64,000 nt of DNA from NCBI RefSeq assembly GCF_030412015.1, contig NZ_JASNRD010000005.1:1-64000 (forward strand), read 5' to 3'. The notes beneath the pieces were generated by a model. That model searched no databases and was not told the DNA's origin. It saw only the letters and a program-made list of their open reading frames with translations. A program made the position numbers and the translations under genes. Of this stretch, positions 17,996 through 27,423 are shown piece after piece; within the stretch, counting starts at the first letter, position 1, and every line of letters starts with the position of its first letter. Origin of the DNA: Massilia sp. YIM B02763 (GTDB taxonomy: Bacteria > Pseudomonadota > Gammaproteobacteria > Burkholderiales > Burkholderiaceae_D).

Positions 17996-18853
17996 TTACT
18001 CCGCGCCGGTCTTCACCGCGCGCGCCGGGTCGGCGCTCCACTCGCTCCACGAACCCGGATACAGGCTGGCGCCCCGCATGCCGGCCACTTCCAGCGCCAG
18101 CAGGTTGTGGCAGGCCGTCACGCCCGAGCCGCACTGCATGATGGCATCCTTCGGATCGCCGACCACTGCACGCAATTCCGTCCTCAGCTGCTCCGGCGTC
18201 TTGAAGCGGCCGTCCGCCTGCAGGTTGTCCTTGAAGAAGCGGTTCTTCGCGCCCGGGATGTGGCCGCCGACCGGGTCGATGGTCTCGTTCTCGCCGCGGA
18301 AACGGTCCGGGGCGCGCGCATCGACGATCGTCCGGCCGCCGCGGTCGACATTGTGCAGGATGTCGTTCACGTCCACGGTCGTCACCAATGGATCGCGCAG
18401 CGCAATCCGGCCGCGCGGGCGCGGCGGCGAGGCTTCCATCACCAGCGGCTGTCCCGCCGCCTGCCAGGCCGGCAGGCCGCCGTCCAGCACGGTCACGGCT
18501 TCGTGGCCGACCCAGCGCAGCATCCACCACAGGCGCGCGGCGAACATGCCGCCGTGGGCATCGTAGGCCACGACCTGGCTGTCGTCGTCCACGCCCAGGC
18601 CGCGCAGCAGGTCGATGAAGGCTTCTTTTTCCGGCAGCGGGTGGCGGCCGCGGAAGGCGCCGTCGGCGCCGCGCTTGGCGCCCGAGAGCTGGGTCTCGAT
18701 GTCGACGAAGGCGGCGTGCGGGATGTGGCCGGCGTCGTAGGCGGCGCGGCCGGCGGCGAGGTTGACGAGGTCGTGGCGGCAGTCGACGATCACCCACTTC
18801 GGATCGTCGATGTGGGCGGCCAGGGCCGCGGCTTCGATCAGGGTCGTATACAT
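17996..18853 (-). CDS. sseA: 3-mercaptopyruvate/thiosulfate sulfurtransferase (tandem rhodanese)
   Basis: The 285-residue enzyme has two rhodanese domains. The N-terminal one (about 1-135) is inactive and the C-terminal one (about 160-280) carries Cys241 in QCGSGVTACH. The CGSGVT loop is the form typical of 3-mercaptopyruvate sulfurtransferases, as opposed to the CRxGxR type of thiosulfate enzymes. It transfers sulfane sulfur to thiols or cyanide. It is the last gene of a three-gene minus-strand operon, 13 bases after the DMT transporter gene. Confidence 0.92.
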   Translation of the reverse strand: MYTTLIEAAALAAHIDDPKWVIVDCRHDLVNLAAGRAAYDAGHIPHAAFVDIETQLSGAKRGADGAFRGRHPLPEKEAFIDLLRGLGVDDDSQVVAYDAHGGMFAARLWWMLRWVGHEAVTVLDGGLPAWQAAGQPLVMEASPPRPRGRIALRDPLVTTVDVNDILHNVDRGGRTIVDARAPDRFRGENETIDPVGGHIPGAKNRFFKDNLQADGRFKTPEQLRTELRAVVGDPKDAIMQCGSGVTACHNLLALEVAGMRGASLYPGSWSEWSADPARAVKTGAE

Positions 18854-18866
18854 GCTGGGGGGCTCC

Positions 18867-19784
18867 TCAGGCTTCGCTGGCGATGGGATCGGTATCCTTG
18901 ACGACGGCGCCGCGCGCCGTGCGCCTCGTATTGTAGAACGTCGCCGCCATCCCCGAGCACAGGATCACGGCCATGCCCGTCCACACGTGCCAGTCGAAGC
19001 GGTCGTCCCACAGGAACATGCTCCACAGGCTGGAGAAGACGATGCCCGTGTACTGCAGGTTGGCGACGACGAGGACCTTGCCGACGCGGTAGGCGCGCGT
19101 CATCGCGATCTGCGCCAGCAGGGCGGGAATGCCGATCGCCAGCAGCAGGGCGGCGCCCTTCGGGGTCACGGCGTGGAACGGCGTCGCGACGCCGTTCTCG
19201 AACGGCGCGCCGATCAGGCCGGCCACCGCCATCGTCGCGGAAAAATAGAACACCACGCGGTATTCCGGCTCGCCCATCTGGCCGAGCCGGCGCACCTGCA
19301 TATAGGCCATCGCGGCGACCACCGACGAGGCGATGGCGACGACGCCGCCCAGCCACTGGTTGGTCGCCACGGCCGGCTGCAGCACCAGCGTGACCCCGAC
19401 GAAGCTCATCGCCACCGCCAGCACGAGCGGCCATTCGGGAATGTCCTTGCCCTTCCACCAGCCGGACACCAGCATCCAGGCGGACAGCCAGATCGGCGCC
19501 ATGTAGTTGAGGGTGACGGCGGTCGCCAGCGGCAGGGCGGAGATGGCGTAGAACCACAGCCACAGCGAGACGACGCCGACGATGCTGCGCCACAGGTGTT
19601 CCTTGGGGAAGGGAGTGCGGAGGGTGCCGCCCTGCAGGCGGATGGCGGGCAACAGCAGCAGCGTGCCGATGATCCCCCGGTACATCACGATCTCGGAGGT
19701 CGAGAAGAGGGAGGATGCCAGCTTCACGCCCGCGCCCATGGCGGCGAACATGAAGCTGGCGAACAGCATCCAGAGCGCGGGCAT
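18867..19784 (-). CDS. DMT-superfamily (EamA/RhaD-type) membrane exporter
   Basis: The 305-residue protein has ten predicted membrane helices arranged as two EamA repeats (MPALWMLFASFMFAAMGAGV near the start; LLAIGIPALLAQIAMTRAY in the second half). EamA proteins export small metabolites or amino acids. Its ATG shares one base with the stop codon of the Rieske oxygenase gene (TGATG), which shows tight coupling. The substrate might be the product or substrate of that oxygenase, but this is inference from operon structure only. Confidence 0.88.
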   Translation of the reverse strand: MPALWMLFASFMFAAMGAGVKLASSLFSTSEIVMYRGIIGTLLLLPAIRLQGGTLRTPFPKEHLWRSIVGVVSLWLWFYAISALPLATAVTLNYMAPIWLSAWMLVSGWWKGKDIPEWPLVLAVAMSFVGVTLVLQPAVATNQWLGGVVAIASSVVAAMAYMQVRRLGQMGEPEYRVVFYFSATMAVAGLIGAPFENGVATPFHAVTPKGAALLLAIGIPALLAQIAMTRAYRVGKVLVVANLQYTGIVFSSLWSMFLWDDRFDWHVWTGMAVILCSGMAATFYNTRRTARGAVVKDTDPIASEA

Positions 19785-20899
19785 CAGGCTCCCGGCGGAA
19801 TGTCGCCGAACTTGCCGCGGTACCACTCGTGGAAGTGCTGCATGCCGTCTTCCATCGGCGACTGGTAGGGGCCCGCCTCGGTCACGCCGCGCTCCATCAG
19901 GATCTTGCGGCCGGCATCCATGCGCAGGCCGATCTCGTCGTCCTCGACGCAGGTCTCCATATAGGCCGCGCGCTCGGCTTCGACGAATTCGCGTTCGAAT
20001 AGCACGATCTCTTCCGGATAGTAGAACTCGACCACGTTGCGGGTCTTCTGCGGACCCAGGGGCCACAGCGTCGACACCACCAGCACGTTCGGATACCACT
20101 CGACCATGATGTTCGGATACAGCGTCAGCCAGATGGCGCCGTACTTCGGCGCCTGGCCGTTGTTGAACTTCAGGACCGCTTCCTGCCACTTCTTGTACGC
20201 CGGCGAGCCGGACTTCTGCAGGCCGCGGTGCACGCCCACGGTCTGGACGCTGTAGTCCGGACCGAACTCCCAGCGCAGGTCGTCGCAGCTGACGAAGTTG
20301 CCCAGGCCCGGGTGGAAGGGCTCGACGTGGTAGTCCTCCAGGTAGACCTCGATGAAGGTCTTCCAGTTGTAGTCGCAGTCGTGCACCTCGACGTGGTCGA
20401 ACATATAGCCCGAGAAGTCCAGGTCCTTCGTCACCGACAAGGTGCGCAGCTTGTCCATCACGTTGTAGCCGTTCTGTTCGAACAGCAGGCCGTTCCAGCT
20501 TTGCAGCGGGGTCTTGGACAGGTTCAGGCAGGGCGTGTCCGCGAAGTGCGGCGCGCCGATCAGTTGGCCCTTCAGGTCGTAGGTCCAGCGGTGCAGCGGG
20601 CACACGATGTTGTTGCTGTTGCCGCGGCCATTGAACATCAGGGCCTGGCGGTGGCGGCAGACGTTGGACAGCAGTTCGATGCCTTGCGCGTTGCGCACCA
20701 GCATGCGACCTTCGTTCTCCGATTTCAAGGTGGCGAAATCGCCCTTTTCGGGCACCATCAGCTCATGGCCGACGTAGCGGGGCCCCTTGAGAAACAGTTG
20801 CTGCATTTCGCGCTGCAGCAGCGCTTCGTCGAAGTAGACATTTACCGGAAGCTGCGCGTGCGAACGCGCCAGCTTGGCGTGGGTAGCCAGATCGGACAT
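19784..20899 (-). CDS. Rieske non-haem iron oxygenase, alpha-subunit type
   Basis: The 371-residue protein has a Rieske [2Fe-2S] domain with Cys81, His83, Cys100 and His103 (CRHRQ...CPLHRW) and a catalytic domain with mononuclear iron ligands His191 and His196 (LEDYHVEPFHPG). The family hydroxylates or demethylates aromatic or quaternary-ammonium substrates, using a separate reductase. No reductase or beta-subunit gene is adjacent. It heads an operon with the DMT exporter and sulfurtransferase. The same type of gene is often found upstream of xseB-ispA-dxs in Burkholderiales, which suggests a conserved physiological rather than catabolic role. Substrate unknown. Confidence 0.9.
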   Translation of the reverse strand: MSDLATHAKLARSHAQLPVNVYFDEALLQREMQQLFLKGPRYVGHELMVPEKGDFATLKSENEGRMLVRNAQGIELLSNVCRHRQALMFNGRGNSNNIVCPLHRWTYDLKGQLIGAPHFADTPCLNLSKTPLQSWNGLLFEQNGYNVMDKLRTLSVTKDLDFSGYMFDHVEVHDCDYNWKTFIEVYLEDYHVEPFHPGLGNFVSCDDLRWEFGPDYSVQTVGVHRGLQKSGSPAYKKWQEAVLKFNNGQAPKYGAIWLTLYPNIMVEWYPNVLVVSTLWPLGPQKTRNVVEFYYPEEIVLFEREFVEAERAAYMETCVEDDEIGLRMDAGRKILMERGVTEAGPYQSPMEDGMQHFHEWYRGKFGDIPPGA

Positions 20900-21374
20900 C
20901 CCAACCCCCCTTTAATCACATTCACCAAAAGAAGAGAAAGAATCCGAGAACCAATATTTAGGGCATCGATCAACCTACTGCGCGTTGCATTATCACCCTG
21001 CGATGCTCGTCGTACTCAGGTACGACTGCGCTTCTCGGATGATACTGCGGCCGCTCGCTACGGTTGCTCGACGCCCTTCGTGAGATAAGAATACGGTCTT
21101 TCGGAGACAGAACCGGAGATTATAGCCCGTAAAGGGTACGCTAGTCTCGGGCCCGCTCGAGATTGTGGTGCCGGCGCGCGCAAAAATTGTTCGAATGGCA
21201 TGGTTTGAGGAGGGCGCTCGGCGCTTTGCGATAAAATGTGTCCTTGCTTGCAAGTTGATGGCGTGACGTGCGCCGTCATGCGGGGGTGGGTTGTTTTACA
21301 ATAAGCGGTTAGACTGGCATGTGGCGCACCGGTTGCAAGCGCACTGCCATGCCCCCGAATCAATCAAAAACATT
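20900..21374. other. 475-base intergenic region between the Rieske operon and xseB
   Basis: No convincing gene. It holds a perfect small palindrome GTCGTAC-TCAG-GTACGAC (21009-21026), an A-rich stretch (20920-20945) near the start of the Rieske operon, and two possible plus-strand -10 boxes, TAAAAT (21232-21237) and TACAAT (21297-21302), for xseB. Short frames that cross it lack ribosome sites and run through the palindrome. Confidence 0.6.
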
Positions 21375-21638
21375 ATGCCAAAGAAAACAAACGCGGAGAG
21401 CACCGACGCGGCTGCGAATCCGCCGGAAAACTTCGAGCAGGCGATGGCCGAACTGGCCCAACTCGTCACCCAGATGGAAGGTGGGCAATTGCCATTGGAA
21501 GCTTCCGTCGCCGCGTATGCGCGCGGTTCCGAACTGGTGCGCTACTGCGCGGCCCAGCTCGAGAAAGTCGAGGCGCAAGTGAAGGTGCTGGAAGGCGAGA
21601 TGCTCAAGCCCTTCAGCACGGAAGGGGGCGAGGAATGA
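21375..21638 (+). CDS. xseB: Exodeoxyribonuclease VII small subunit
   Basis: The 87-residue subunit (NFEQAMAELAQLVTQMEGG, LPLEASVAAYARGSELVRY) pairs with XseA, whose gene is not in the window, to degrade single-stranded DNA. The family helix-hairpin is complete. The start MPKKTNAES follows no obvious ribosome site, and the acidic C-terminus overlaps ispA by four bases (ATGA), which couples the two. The xseB-ispA-dxs order is widely conserved in proteobacteria. Confidence 0.94.
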   Translation: MPKKTNAESTDAAANPPENFEQAMAELAQLVTQMEGGQLPLEASVAAYARGSELVRYCAAQLEKVEAQVKVLEGEMLKPFSTEGGEE

Positions 21639-22531
21639 ACGCCTCCCTGCCTTTCGCGGACTGGATGAAGGCCGTGCAGGCCGATACCGAGGCGGCGCTG
21701 GACCGTTTCCTGCCGGCCGCCACGCAGGAACCGGCCAAGCTGCACGACGCCATGCGCTACACGACGCTGGGCGGCGGCAAGCGCGTGCGCCCGCTGCTGG
21801 CGCATGCGAGCGGCGAATTGTTCGGCGCCCCGGCGGATGCGGTCGCGCGCGCCGCCTGCGCCGTCGAGATGATCCACGTGTATTCGCTCGTGCACGACGA
21901 CATGCCGTGCATGGACGACGACGCACTGCGCCGCGGCAAGCCCACGGTGCACGTCGCCTACGACGAAGCGACCGCGCTGCTGGTCGGCGACGCGCTGCAG
22001 GCGCGCGCCTTCGACGTGCTGGCCGGCGCCACGGACGTGCCGCCGGCGCGCCTGGTGACGATGCTGCGCCTGCTGGCCGAAGCGGCCGGTTCGGCCGGCA
22101 TGTGCGGCGGCCAGGCGATCGACCTGGACAGCGTGGGCGTCGCGCTGACGCTGGACCAGCTCGAGCGCATGCACCAGCTCAAGACGGGCGCCATGCTGCG
22201 CGTGTCGGTGCTGCTGGGCGCCCTGGCGGGCAGCGACCTGGGTCCGGCCCAGCTGGAAGCCCTGGGCGCCTACGCGAAAGCCATCGGCCTCGCGTTCCAG
22301 GTCGTCGACGACGTGCTCGACGCGACCGCGGACTCGGCCACGCTGGGCAAGACGGCGGGCAAGGACGCGGCGGCGAACAAGCCGACCTATGTGTCGATCC
22401 TGGGCCTGGAGCCCTCGAAGGCACTGGCGGAACAACTGCGGCGGCAGGCGCACGAAGCGCTGGCCCCGTTCGGAGAACAAGCACTGCGGCTGCGCGAACT
22501 GGCCGACCTGATCGTGCAGCGGAAGGCATAA
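21635..22531 (+). CDS. ispA: Farnesyl diphosphate synthase (geranyltranstransferase)
   Basis: The 298-residue enzyme condenses isopentenyl diphosphate with dimethylallyl and geranyl diphosphate. The first aspartate-rich motif is DDMPCMDDD and the second is DDVLD, with GGKRVRP near the start and KTGAML before helix F. The short product specificity fits FPP synthase, since the two residues before the first motif (residues LVH) match IspA. It overlaps xseB at its start, and dxs begins directly after its stop codon, so the three genes form one operon. Confidence 0.95.
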   Translation: MNASLPFADWMKAVQADTEAALDRFLPAATQEPAKLHDAMRYTTLGGGKRVRPLLAHASGELFGAPADAVARAACAVEMIHVYSLVHDDMPCMDDDALRRGKPTVHVAYDEATALLVGDALQARAFDVLAGATDVPPARLVTMLRLLAEAAGSAGMCGGQAIDLDSVGVALTLDQLERMHQLKTGAMLRVSVLLGALAGSDLGPAQLEALGAYAKAIGLAFQVVDDVLDATADSATLGKTAGKDAAANKPTYVSILGLEPSKALAEQLRRQAHEALAPFGEQALRLRELADLIVQRKA

Positions 22532-24400
22532 ATGAACCTGCTAGAGACCATCAACGACCCGGCCGACTTGCGCAAGCTGCCGCGTACCCAGCTCACCCCG
22601 CTGGCCCACGAACTGCGCAGCTACCTGCTCGACTCGGTATCCAAGACCGGCGGCCACCTGTCGTCCAACCTCGGCACCGTCGAGCTGACGATCGCGCTGC
22701 ACTACGTGTTCGACACCCCGTACGACCGCATCGTCTGGGACGTCGGCCACCAGACCTACTCGCACAAGATCCTCACGGGCCGGCGCGAGCGCATGCCCAC
22801 GCTGCGCCAGCACAGCGGCCTGTCCGGCTTCCCCAAGCGCGACGAGAGCGAGTACGACACCTTCGGCACCGCCCATTCGTCGACCTCGATCTCGGCGGCG
22901 CTGGGCATGGCGCAGGCGGCCCGGATCAAGGGCGAGAAGCGCAAGGCGATCGCCGTCATCGGCGACGGCTCCATGACGGCCGGCATGGCCTTCGAGGCGC
23001 TGAACAATGCGGGCGTCGAGGACGATTGCGACCTGCTCGTGGTCCTGAACGACAACGACATGTCCATTTCGCCGCCGGTGGGCGCGTTGAACCGCTACCT
23101 CGCGCGCCTGATGTCGGGCCAGTTCTACGCGGCCGCCAAGAACGTCGGCAAGTCCGTGCTGCCGGCCCCCATGCTGGAACTGGCGAAGAAGCTGGAAGAA
23201 CACGCGAAGGGCATGGTGGTCCCGGCCACGATGTTCGAGGAATTCGGCTTCAACTACATCGGCCCGATCGACGGCCACGACCTCGATTCGCTGATCCCGA
23301 CGCTGGAAAACATCAAGAAGCTCAAGGGTCCGCAATTCCTGCACGTGGTCACCAAGAAGGGCCAGGGCTACAAGCTGGCCGAGGCCGAGCCGATCCTGTA
23401 CCACGGCACCGGCAAGTTCAACCCGAGCGAAGGCATCAAGCCGGCCAAGGCGTCCAAGATCACCTACACCGAGGTGTTCGGCAACTGGCTGTGCGACATG
23501 GCGGCCGCCGACAAGCGCCTGGTCGGCATCACGCCGGCGATGCGCGAGGGTTCCGGCATGGTGCGCTTCCACCAGGAGTACCCGGAGCGCTACTTCGACG
23601 TCGGCATCGCCGAGCAGCATTCGGTGACCTTCGGCGCCGGCCTCGCCACCGAGGGCATGAAGCCCGTCGTGGCCATTTATTCGACCTTCCTGCAGCGCGG
23701 CTACGACCAGCTGATCCACGACGTGGCGCTGCAGAACCTGGACGTGACCTTCGCGCTGGACCGCGCCGGCATCGTCGGCGCCGACGGCGCCACCCACGCC
23801 GGCAACTACGACCTGGCCTACCTGCGCTGCATCCCGAACATGGTCGTGATGGCGCCGTCGGACGAGAACGAGTGCCGCACCATGCTGACCACGGCCTACC
23901 ACTACCCGGGCCCGGCCGCCGTGCGCTACCCGCGCGGCGCCGGCGTCGGCGCGGCCATGGAGACGGCGCTGAACACCGTGGAGATCGGCAAGGGCGTCGT
24001 CAAGCGCGAAGGCAAGGGCGTCGCGATCCTGGCCTTCGGCTCGATGGTGGCGCCGAGCCTGGCCGCCGCCGGCGAGCTGGATGCCAGCGTGGCCGACATG
24101 CGCTTCGTGAAGCCGCTTGACGTGGAACTGGTCAAGCGCCTGGCGCAGGAGCACGACTACCTGGTGACGGTGGAAGAGGGCTGCACGATGGGCGGTGCCG
24201 GTTCGGCCGTGGCCGAGGCGCTGGCCGCCGAAGGCATCGTCAAGCCGCTCTTGATCCTGGGCCTGCCGGACCGCTTCATCGACCATGGCGATCCGGCGCT
24301 GCTGCTGGCCTCCGTGGGCCTGGATGCGCCAGGGATCGCCAAGTCCATCCGCGAACGCTTCGGCATCAAGGGCGCGCGGCTGGTGGTGAACAACACCTGA
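22532..24400 (+). CDS. dxs: 1-deoxy-D-xylulose-5-phosphate synthase
   Basis: The 622-residue thiamine-diphosphate enzyme joins pyruvate and glyceraldehyde 3-phosphate in the first step of the MEP isoprenoid pathway. It shows TPP-binding [18 protein letters not shown], the histidine [13 protein letters not shown], and the transketolase C-domain ([13 protein letters not shown]). Its ATG follows the ispA stop with no gap. Length is normal. Together with IspA it supplies prenyl diphosphates for ubiquinone, haem A and undecaprenol. Confidence 0.97.
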   Translation: MNLLETINDPADLRKLPRTQLTPLAHELRSYLLDSVSKTGGHLSSNLGTVELTIALHYVFDTPYDRIVWDVGHQTYSHKILTGRRERMPTLRQHSGLSGFPKRDESEYDTFGTAHSSTSISAALGMAQAARIKGEKRKAIAVIGDGSMTAGMAFEALNNAGVEDDCDLLVVLNDNDMSISPPVGALNRYLARLMSGQFYAAAKNVGKSVLPAPMLELAKKLEEHAKGMVVPATMFEEFGFNYIGPIDGHDLDSLIPTLENIKKLKGPQFLHVVTKKGQGYKLAEAEPILYHGTGKFNPSEGIKPAKASKITYTEVFGNWLCDMAAADKRLVGITPAMREGSGMVRFHQEYPERYFDVGIAEQHSVTFGAGLATEGMKPVVAIYSTFLQRGYDQLIHDVALQNLDVTFALDRAGIVGADGATHAGNYDLAYLRCIPNMVVMAPSDENECRTMLTTAYHYPGPAAVRYPRGAGVGAAMETALNTVEIGKGVVKREGKGVAILAFGSMVAPSLAAAGELDASVADMRFVKPLDVELVKRLAQEHDYLVTVEEGCTMGGAGSAVAEALAAEGIVKPLLILGLPDRFIDHGDPALLLASVGLDAPGIAKSIRERFGIKGARLVVNNT

Positions 24401-24440
24401 CGGGAACCCGATCGCTCACTTCCGGACGTCGACGCCAACG

Positions 24441-26357
24441 ATGCTTTCGCCAGCCCTGTTCGAGTCGGTCTTCAACAGCTCTCCGAACGGCAACTACCTG
24501 TTGTCGCCGACGCCGGAAGCGATCATCCTCGCGGTCAACGACACCTTCCTGAAGGCGTCGGCGCGCACCCGCGAGGAACTGGTGGGCACCAGCCTGTTCG
24601 TGGCCTTCCCGGGCAATCCCGAGGACACGGGGGACACCGGCGAAGCCAAGCTGCGCCGCTCCCTGGCCCGCGTCGTGCAGACGGGGCGGCCGGATACGCT
24701 GCCGGCCCAGCGCTATCCGATCCCGGTGACGCTGCCGAGCGGCGAGGTCGTCTTCGAGGAGCGTTTCTGGGATGCGACCAGCACGCCGGTATTCGGTGCC
24801 GACGGCCGAATAGCCTGCATCCTGCACACCAACGAGGACGTCACGGAGCGGGTGCGCTCGACCACCGCGCTGCGCGAAAGCGAAGCCCGCCTGCGCGCGT
24901 TGACGGAAGCCACCGCCGACGTCATCTACCGCATGAGTCCCGACTGGAGCCAACTGCGCACGCTCGAAGGGCGCGGCTTCCTGCGCGACACCCTCGACCC
25001 GAACCACTTCTGGCTGGACGACTACATCCCCGCCGAAGACCAGGGCGTCCTGCATGCCGCCATCGCCAAGGCGATTCGCGAGAAATCGATGTTCGAGCTC
25101 GAGCACCGCGTGCGCCGCATCGACGGCGGCCATGGCTGGACGCTGTCGCGCGCCGTGCCCATGCTGGACAAGGACGGCGAGATCGCGGAATGGATCGGTA
25201 CCGCCAGCGACATCACCGAACGCAAGCTGGCCGAGGAAAAGCTGAAGGAGTCGGACCGCCGCAAGGACGAGTTCCTGGCGATGCTCGCGCACGAGCTGCG
25301 CAACCCGCTGGCGCCGATCGGCGCGGCGGCGCAGCTGCTGCAGCGCGGCCAGCTCGACGAAGCGATGGTGCGCAAGACCAGCCGCATCGTTGGCCGCCAG
25401 GTGGCGCACATGACGGGCCTGATCGACGACCTGCTGGACGTGTCGCGCGTCACGCGCGGCCTGGTGGAGCTGGAGTGCGACACGCTCGACGTGCGCGACA
25501 TCGTGGCCGACGCGGTCGAGCAGGTGACGCCGCTGGTGCAGGCGCGGCACCAGCACCTGTCGCTACAGGTGCCGCAGCAGGCCGTCTTCCTGCAGGGCGA
25601 CGGCAAGCGCCTGGTGCAGGTCGTCGCGAACATCCTCAACAACGCCGCCAAGTACACGCAGGAGCGGGGCGACATCGCCCTGTACGCCTCTGCGTGCGAC
25701 GGCGAGGTGACGATCGAGGTACGCGACAACGGCATCGGCATGGCGCCGGAGCTGGTGGCGCGCGCCTTCGACCTGTTCGCGCAGGCCGAGCGCACGTCGG
25801 ACCGCGCCTCGGGCGGCCTGGGCCTGGGCCTGGCGCTCGTCCGGAGCCTGGTCGAGCTGCATGGCGGCCGGGTGGCCTGCGACAGCGCGGGCCTCGGCAA
25901 GGGCAGCCGCTTCACGGTGGCCCTGCCGTGCCTGCCGGCGGCGCCGCACGGCACCGGCGCGCCTGGTGCGGAAGGCGCCGCGGCGCACGGCGGCGGCACG
26001 CGCATCCTGGTCGTCGACGACAACGTCGACGCGGCCGCCACACTGGCCATGCTGCTGGAGGCGTCCGGCCACGAGGTCGGCATCGAGCACGACCCGTACC
26101 GTGCGCTCGAGCACGCGCGCGCCGACCGCCCGGCGGTATGCCTGCTCGACATCGGCCTGCCCGGCATGGACGGCATCGAGCTGGCGCGGCGCCTGCGCGC
26201 CCAGCCGGCAACCCGCGACGCCCTGCTGGTGGCCATCACCGGGTATGGCCAGGACAGCGACCGCCGGCGCGCCCTGGACGCCGGCTTCGACCATTACCTC
26301 GTCAAGCCGGTCGACCTGGACGTCCTGCGCGGCCTGCTGGCCCGAGCCTCGACGTAA
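24441..26357 (+). CDS. Hybrid histidine kinase (two PAS domains, HisKA, HATPase, receiver)
   Basis: The 638-residue protein has no membrane segment, so it is a cytosolic sensor. An N-terminal PAS domain (about 8-130, SSPNGNYLLSPTPEAIILAV) and a second PAS/PAC (about 140-265) precede HisKA with the phospho-acceptor His284 in MLAHELRNPLAP. The HATPase has N box ILNNAAKYT, G1 EVRDNGIGM and G2 GLGLGLALVRSLV. A C-terminal receiver carries Asp570 (LLDIGLPGMDG) and Lys in VKPVD. No output regulator is adjacent, so the phosphate presumably passes to a phosphotransfer protein elsewhere. It starts 40 bases after dxs without an evident own promoter. Confidence 0.93.
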   Translation: MLSPALFESVFNSSPNGNYLLSPTPEAIILAVNDTFLKASARTREELVGTSLFVAFPGNPEDTGDTGEAKLRRSLARVVQTGRPDTLPAQRYPIPVTLPSGEVVFEERFWDATSTPVFGADGRIACILHTNEDVTERVRSTTALRESEARLRALTEATADVIYRMSPDWSQLRTLEGRGFLRDTLDPNHFWLDDYIPAEDQGVLHAAIAKAIREKSMFELEHRVRRIDGGHGWTLSRAVPMLDKDGEIAEWIGTASDITERKLAEEKLKESDRRKDEFLAMLAHELRNPLAPIGAAAQLLQRGQLDEAMVRKTSRIVGRQVAHMTGLIDDLLDVSRVTRGLVELECDTLDVRDIVADAVEQVTPLVQARHQHLSLQVPQQAVFLQGDGKRLVQVVANILNNAAKYTQERGDIALYASACDGEVTIEVRDNGIGMAPELVARAFDLFAQAERTSDRASGGLGLGLALVRSLVELHGGRVACDSAGLGKGSRFTVALPCLPAAPHGTGAPGAEGAAAHGGGTRILVVDDNVDAAATLAMLLEASGHEVGIEHDPYRALEHARADRPAVCLLDIGLPGMDGIELARRLRAQPATRDALLVAITGYGQDSDRRRALDAGFDHYLVKPVDLDVLRGLLARAST

Positions 26358-26371
26358 CGCGAACATGTCGT

Positions 26372-26392
26372 GCGCACGTGGTCTACGTGCGC
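26372..26392. terminator. Perfect 8-bp hairpin between convergent kinase and rhomboid genes
   Basis: GCGCACGT (26372-26379) pairs with ACGTGCGC (26385-26392) around a five-base loop. It spans the end of the rhomboid gene and the 25-base gap after the kinase stop. Only GTTT follows, so it is a weak bidirectional terminator candidate. Confidence 0.45.
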
Positions 26393-27423
26393 GTTTGCCC
26401 CGGCACGTGCAGCGAGCGTGCCAGCAGGTGCCCCGCCAGCCAGCCGCCGGCCAGGCCGCCCAGGTGGGCGGCGTTGTCCGTGTGCGGATACAGGAAGCCC
26501 GCCGTCAGGTTGAACAGCAGGAAGGGCAGGATCGAGCCGCGCAGGTCGGCCACGACGGTGGGCGGCACGCCGCTGTTCTCGCGCCGGATGAAGGCCAGCA
26601 GGCCGCCGATGATGCCGAAGATGGCGCCCGACGCGCCCACGCTGTTGGCGTGCGGGTTCCACAGCACGCTGGCCATGCTGCCCGCCAGGCCCGCCAGCAG
26701 GTAGAGGCAGGCGAAGCGCAGGCTGCCGAAGATCCGCTCGACCAGGCGGCCGACCTGCCACAGCGCGAACATATTGAAGGCCAGGTGCAGCAGGCCGCCG
26801 TGCAGGAACATCGACGTGAACAGGCGCCAGGGCTGGCCGTGCAGCGTCAGGCGGCCCACGTTCGACCCCCACTCGACCAGCTGGAACGAACGCAGCATCG
26901 CATCGACCTGCGAGCCCCAGCCCAGCACCGTGCGCATGCTGAACGCGCCGGGGCCGTGGCGCTGCAGCCACATCAGGAAGAAGATGCCGATGTTCGCCGC
27001 CAGCAGCCCCCAGATCACGGGCGTCGACGGGCTCCAGTAATCGATGCGGTCGTGGAAGACGGCGCGCTCCTGGTAGGCGACCTCGAATTCCGGCGTCCAG
27101 CGCGCCGGCAGGCGCTTGGCGATGGCCCGGGCCGCGTCGGCGTCGGCCGCACTGAATCCCACTTCCTGCATGCCTTCCACGCCAACCACGTCGAACAGCA
27201 CGTCCGGTCCTTCGGTGCGCACGTTGACGATGTCGACCTTGCGCACGCGCTCCTCGGCGCGCGCCGGGAAACGGAACGAGCGGTGGCTGCTGCCGCGCAG
27301 GACGAGGAAGTCGGGTTCGACGACGAGCTGGCCCGGCCCCTGGAACAGGAAGGGGTTCGAGGGCCAGTTCTGGCTGCCGCGGTGGAAACGGACGTCGAAG
27401 ACGTCGCTGCCGTCTTCCGCCAT
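26383..27423 (-). CDS. Rhomboid-family intramembrane serine protease with N-terminal cytosolic domain
   Basis: The 346-residue protein has an N-terminal soluble domain of about 140 residues and a C-terminal rhomboid core of six or seven helices. The catalytic serine is in GASGAIFGIIGG and the histidine in NAAHLGGLAGGW; HGGLLHLAFNMFALW provides the oxyanion Asn/His region. It cleaves membrane proteins within the bilayer. ATG 27423 shares one base with the PduO stop (TGATG), so the two genes are coupled although no functional link is known. Confidence 0.92.
   Translation of the reverse strand: MAEDGSDVFDVRFHRGSQNWPSNPFLFQGPGQLVVEPDFLVLRGSSHRSFRFPARAEERVRKVDIVNVRTEGPDVLFDVVGVEGMQEVGFSAADADAARAIAKRLPARWTPEFEVAYQERAVFHDRIDYWSPSTPVIWGLLAANIGIFFLMWLQRHGPGAFSMRTVLGWGSQVDAMLRSFQLVEWGSNVGRLTLHGQPWRLFTSMFLHGGLLHLAFNMFALWQVGRLVERIFGSLRFACLYLLAGLAGSMASVLWNPHANSVGASGAIFGIIGGLLAFIRRENSGVPPTVVADLRGSILPFLLFNLTAGFLYPHTDNAAHLGGLAGGWLAGHLLARSLHVPGQTRT

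Noticed and set aside
20993..21253. Short frames in the gap upstream of xseB
   Set aside because: They cross the palindrome, have no ribosome site and no plausible protein character.
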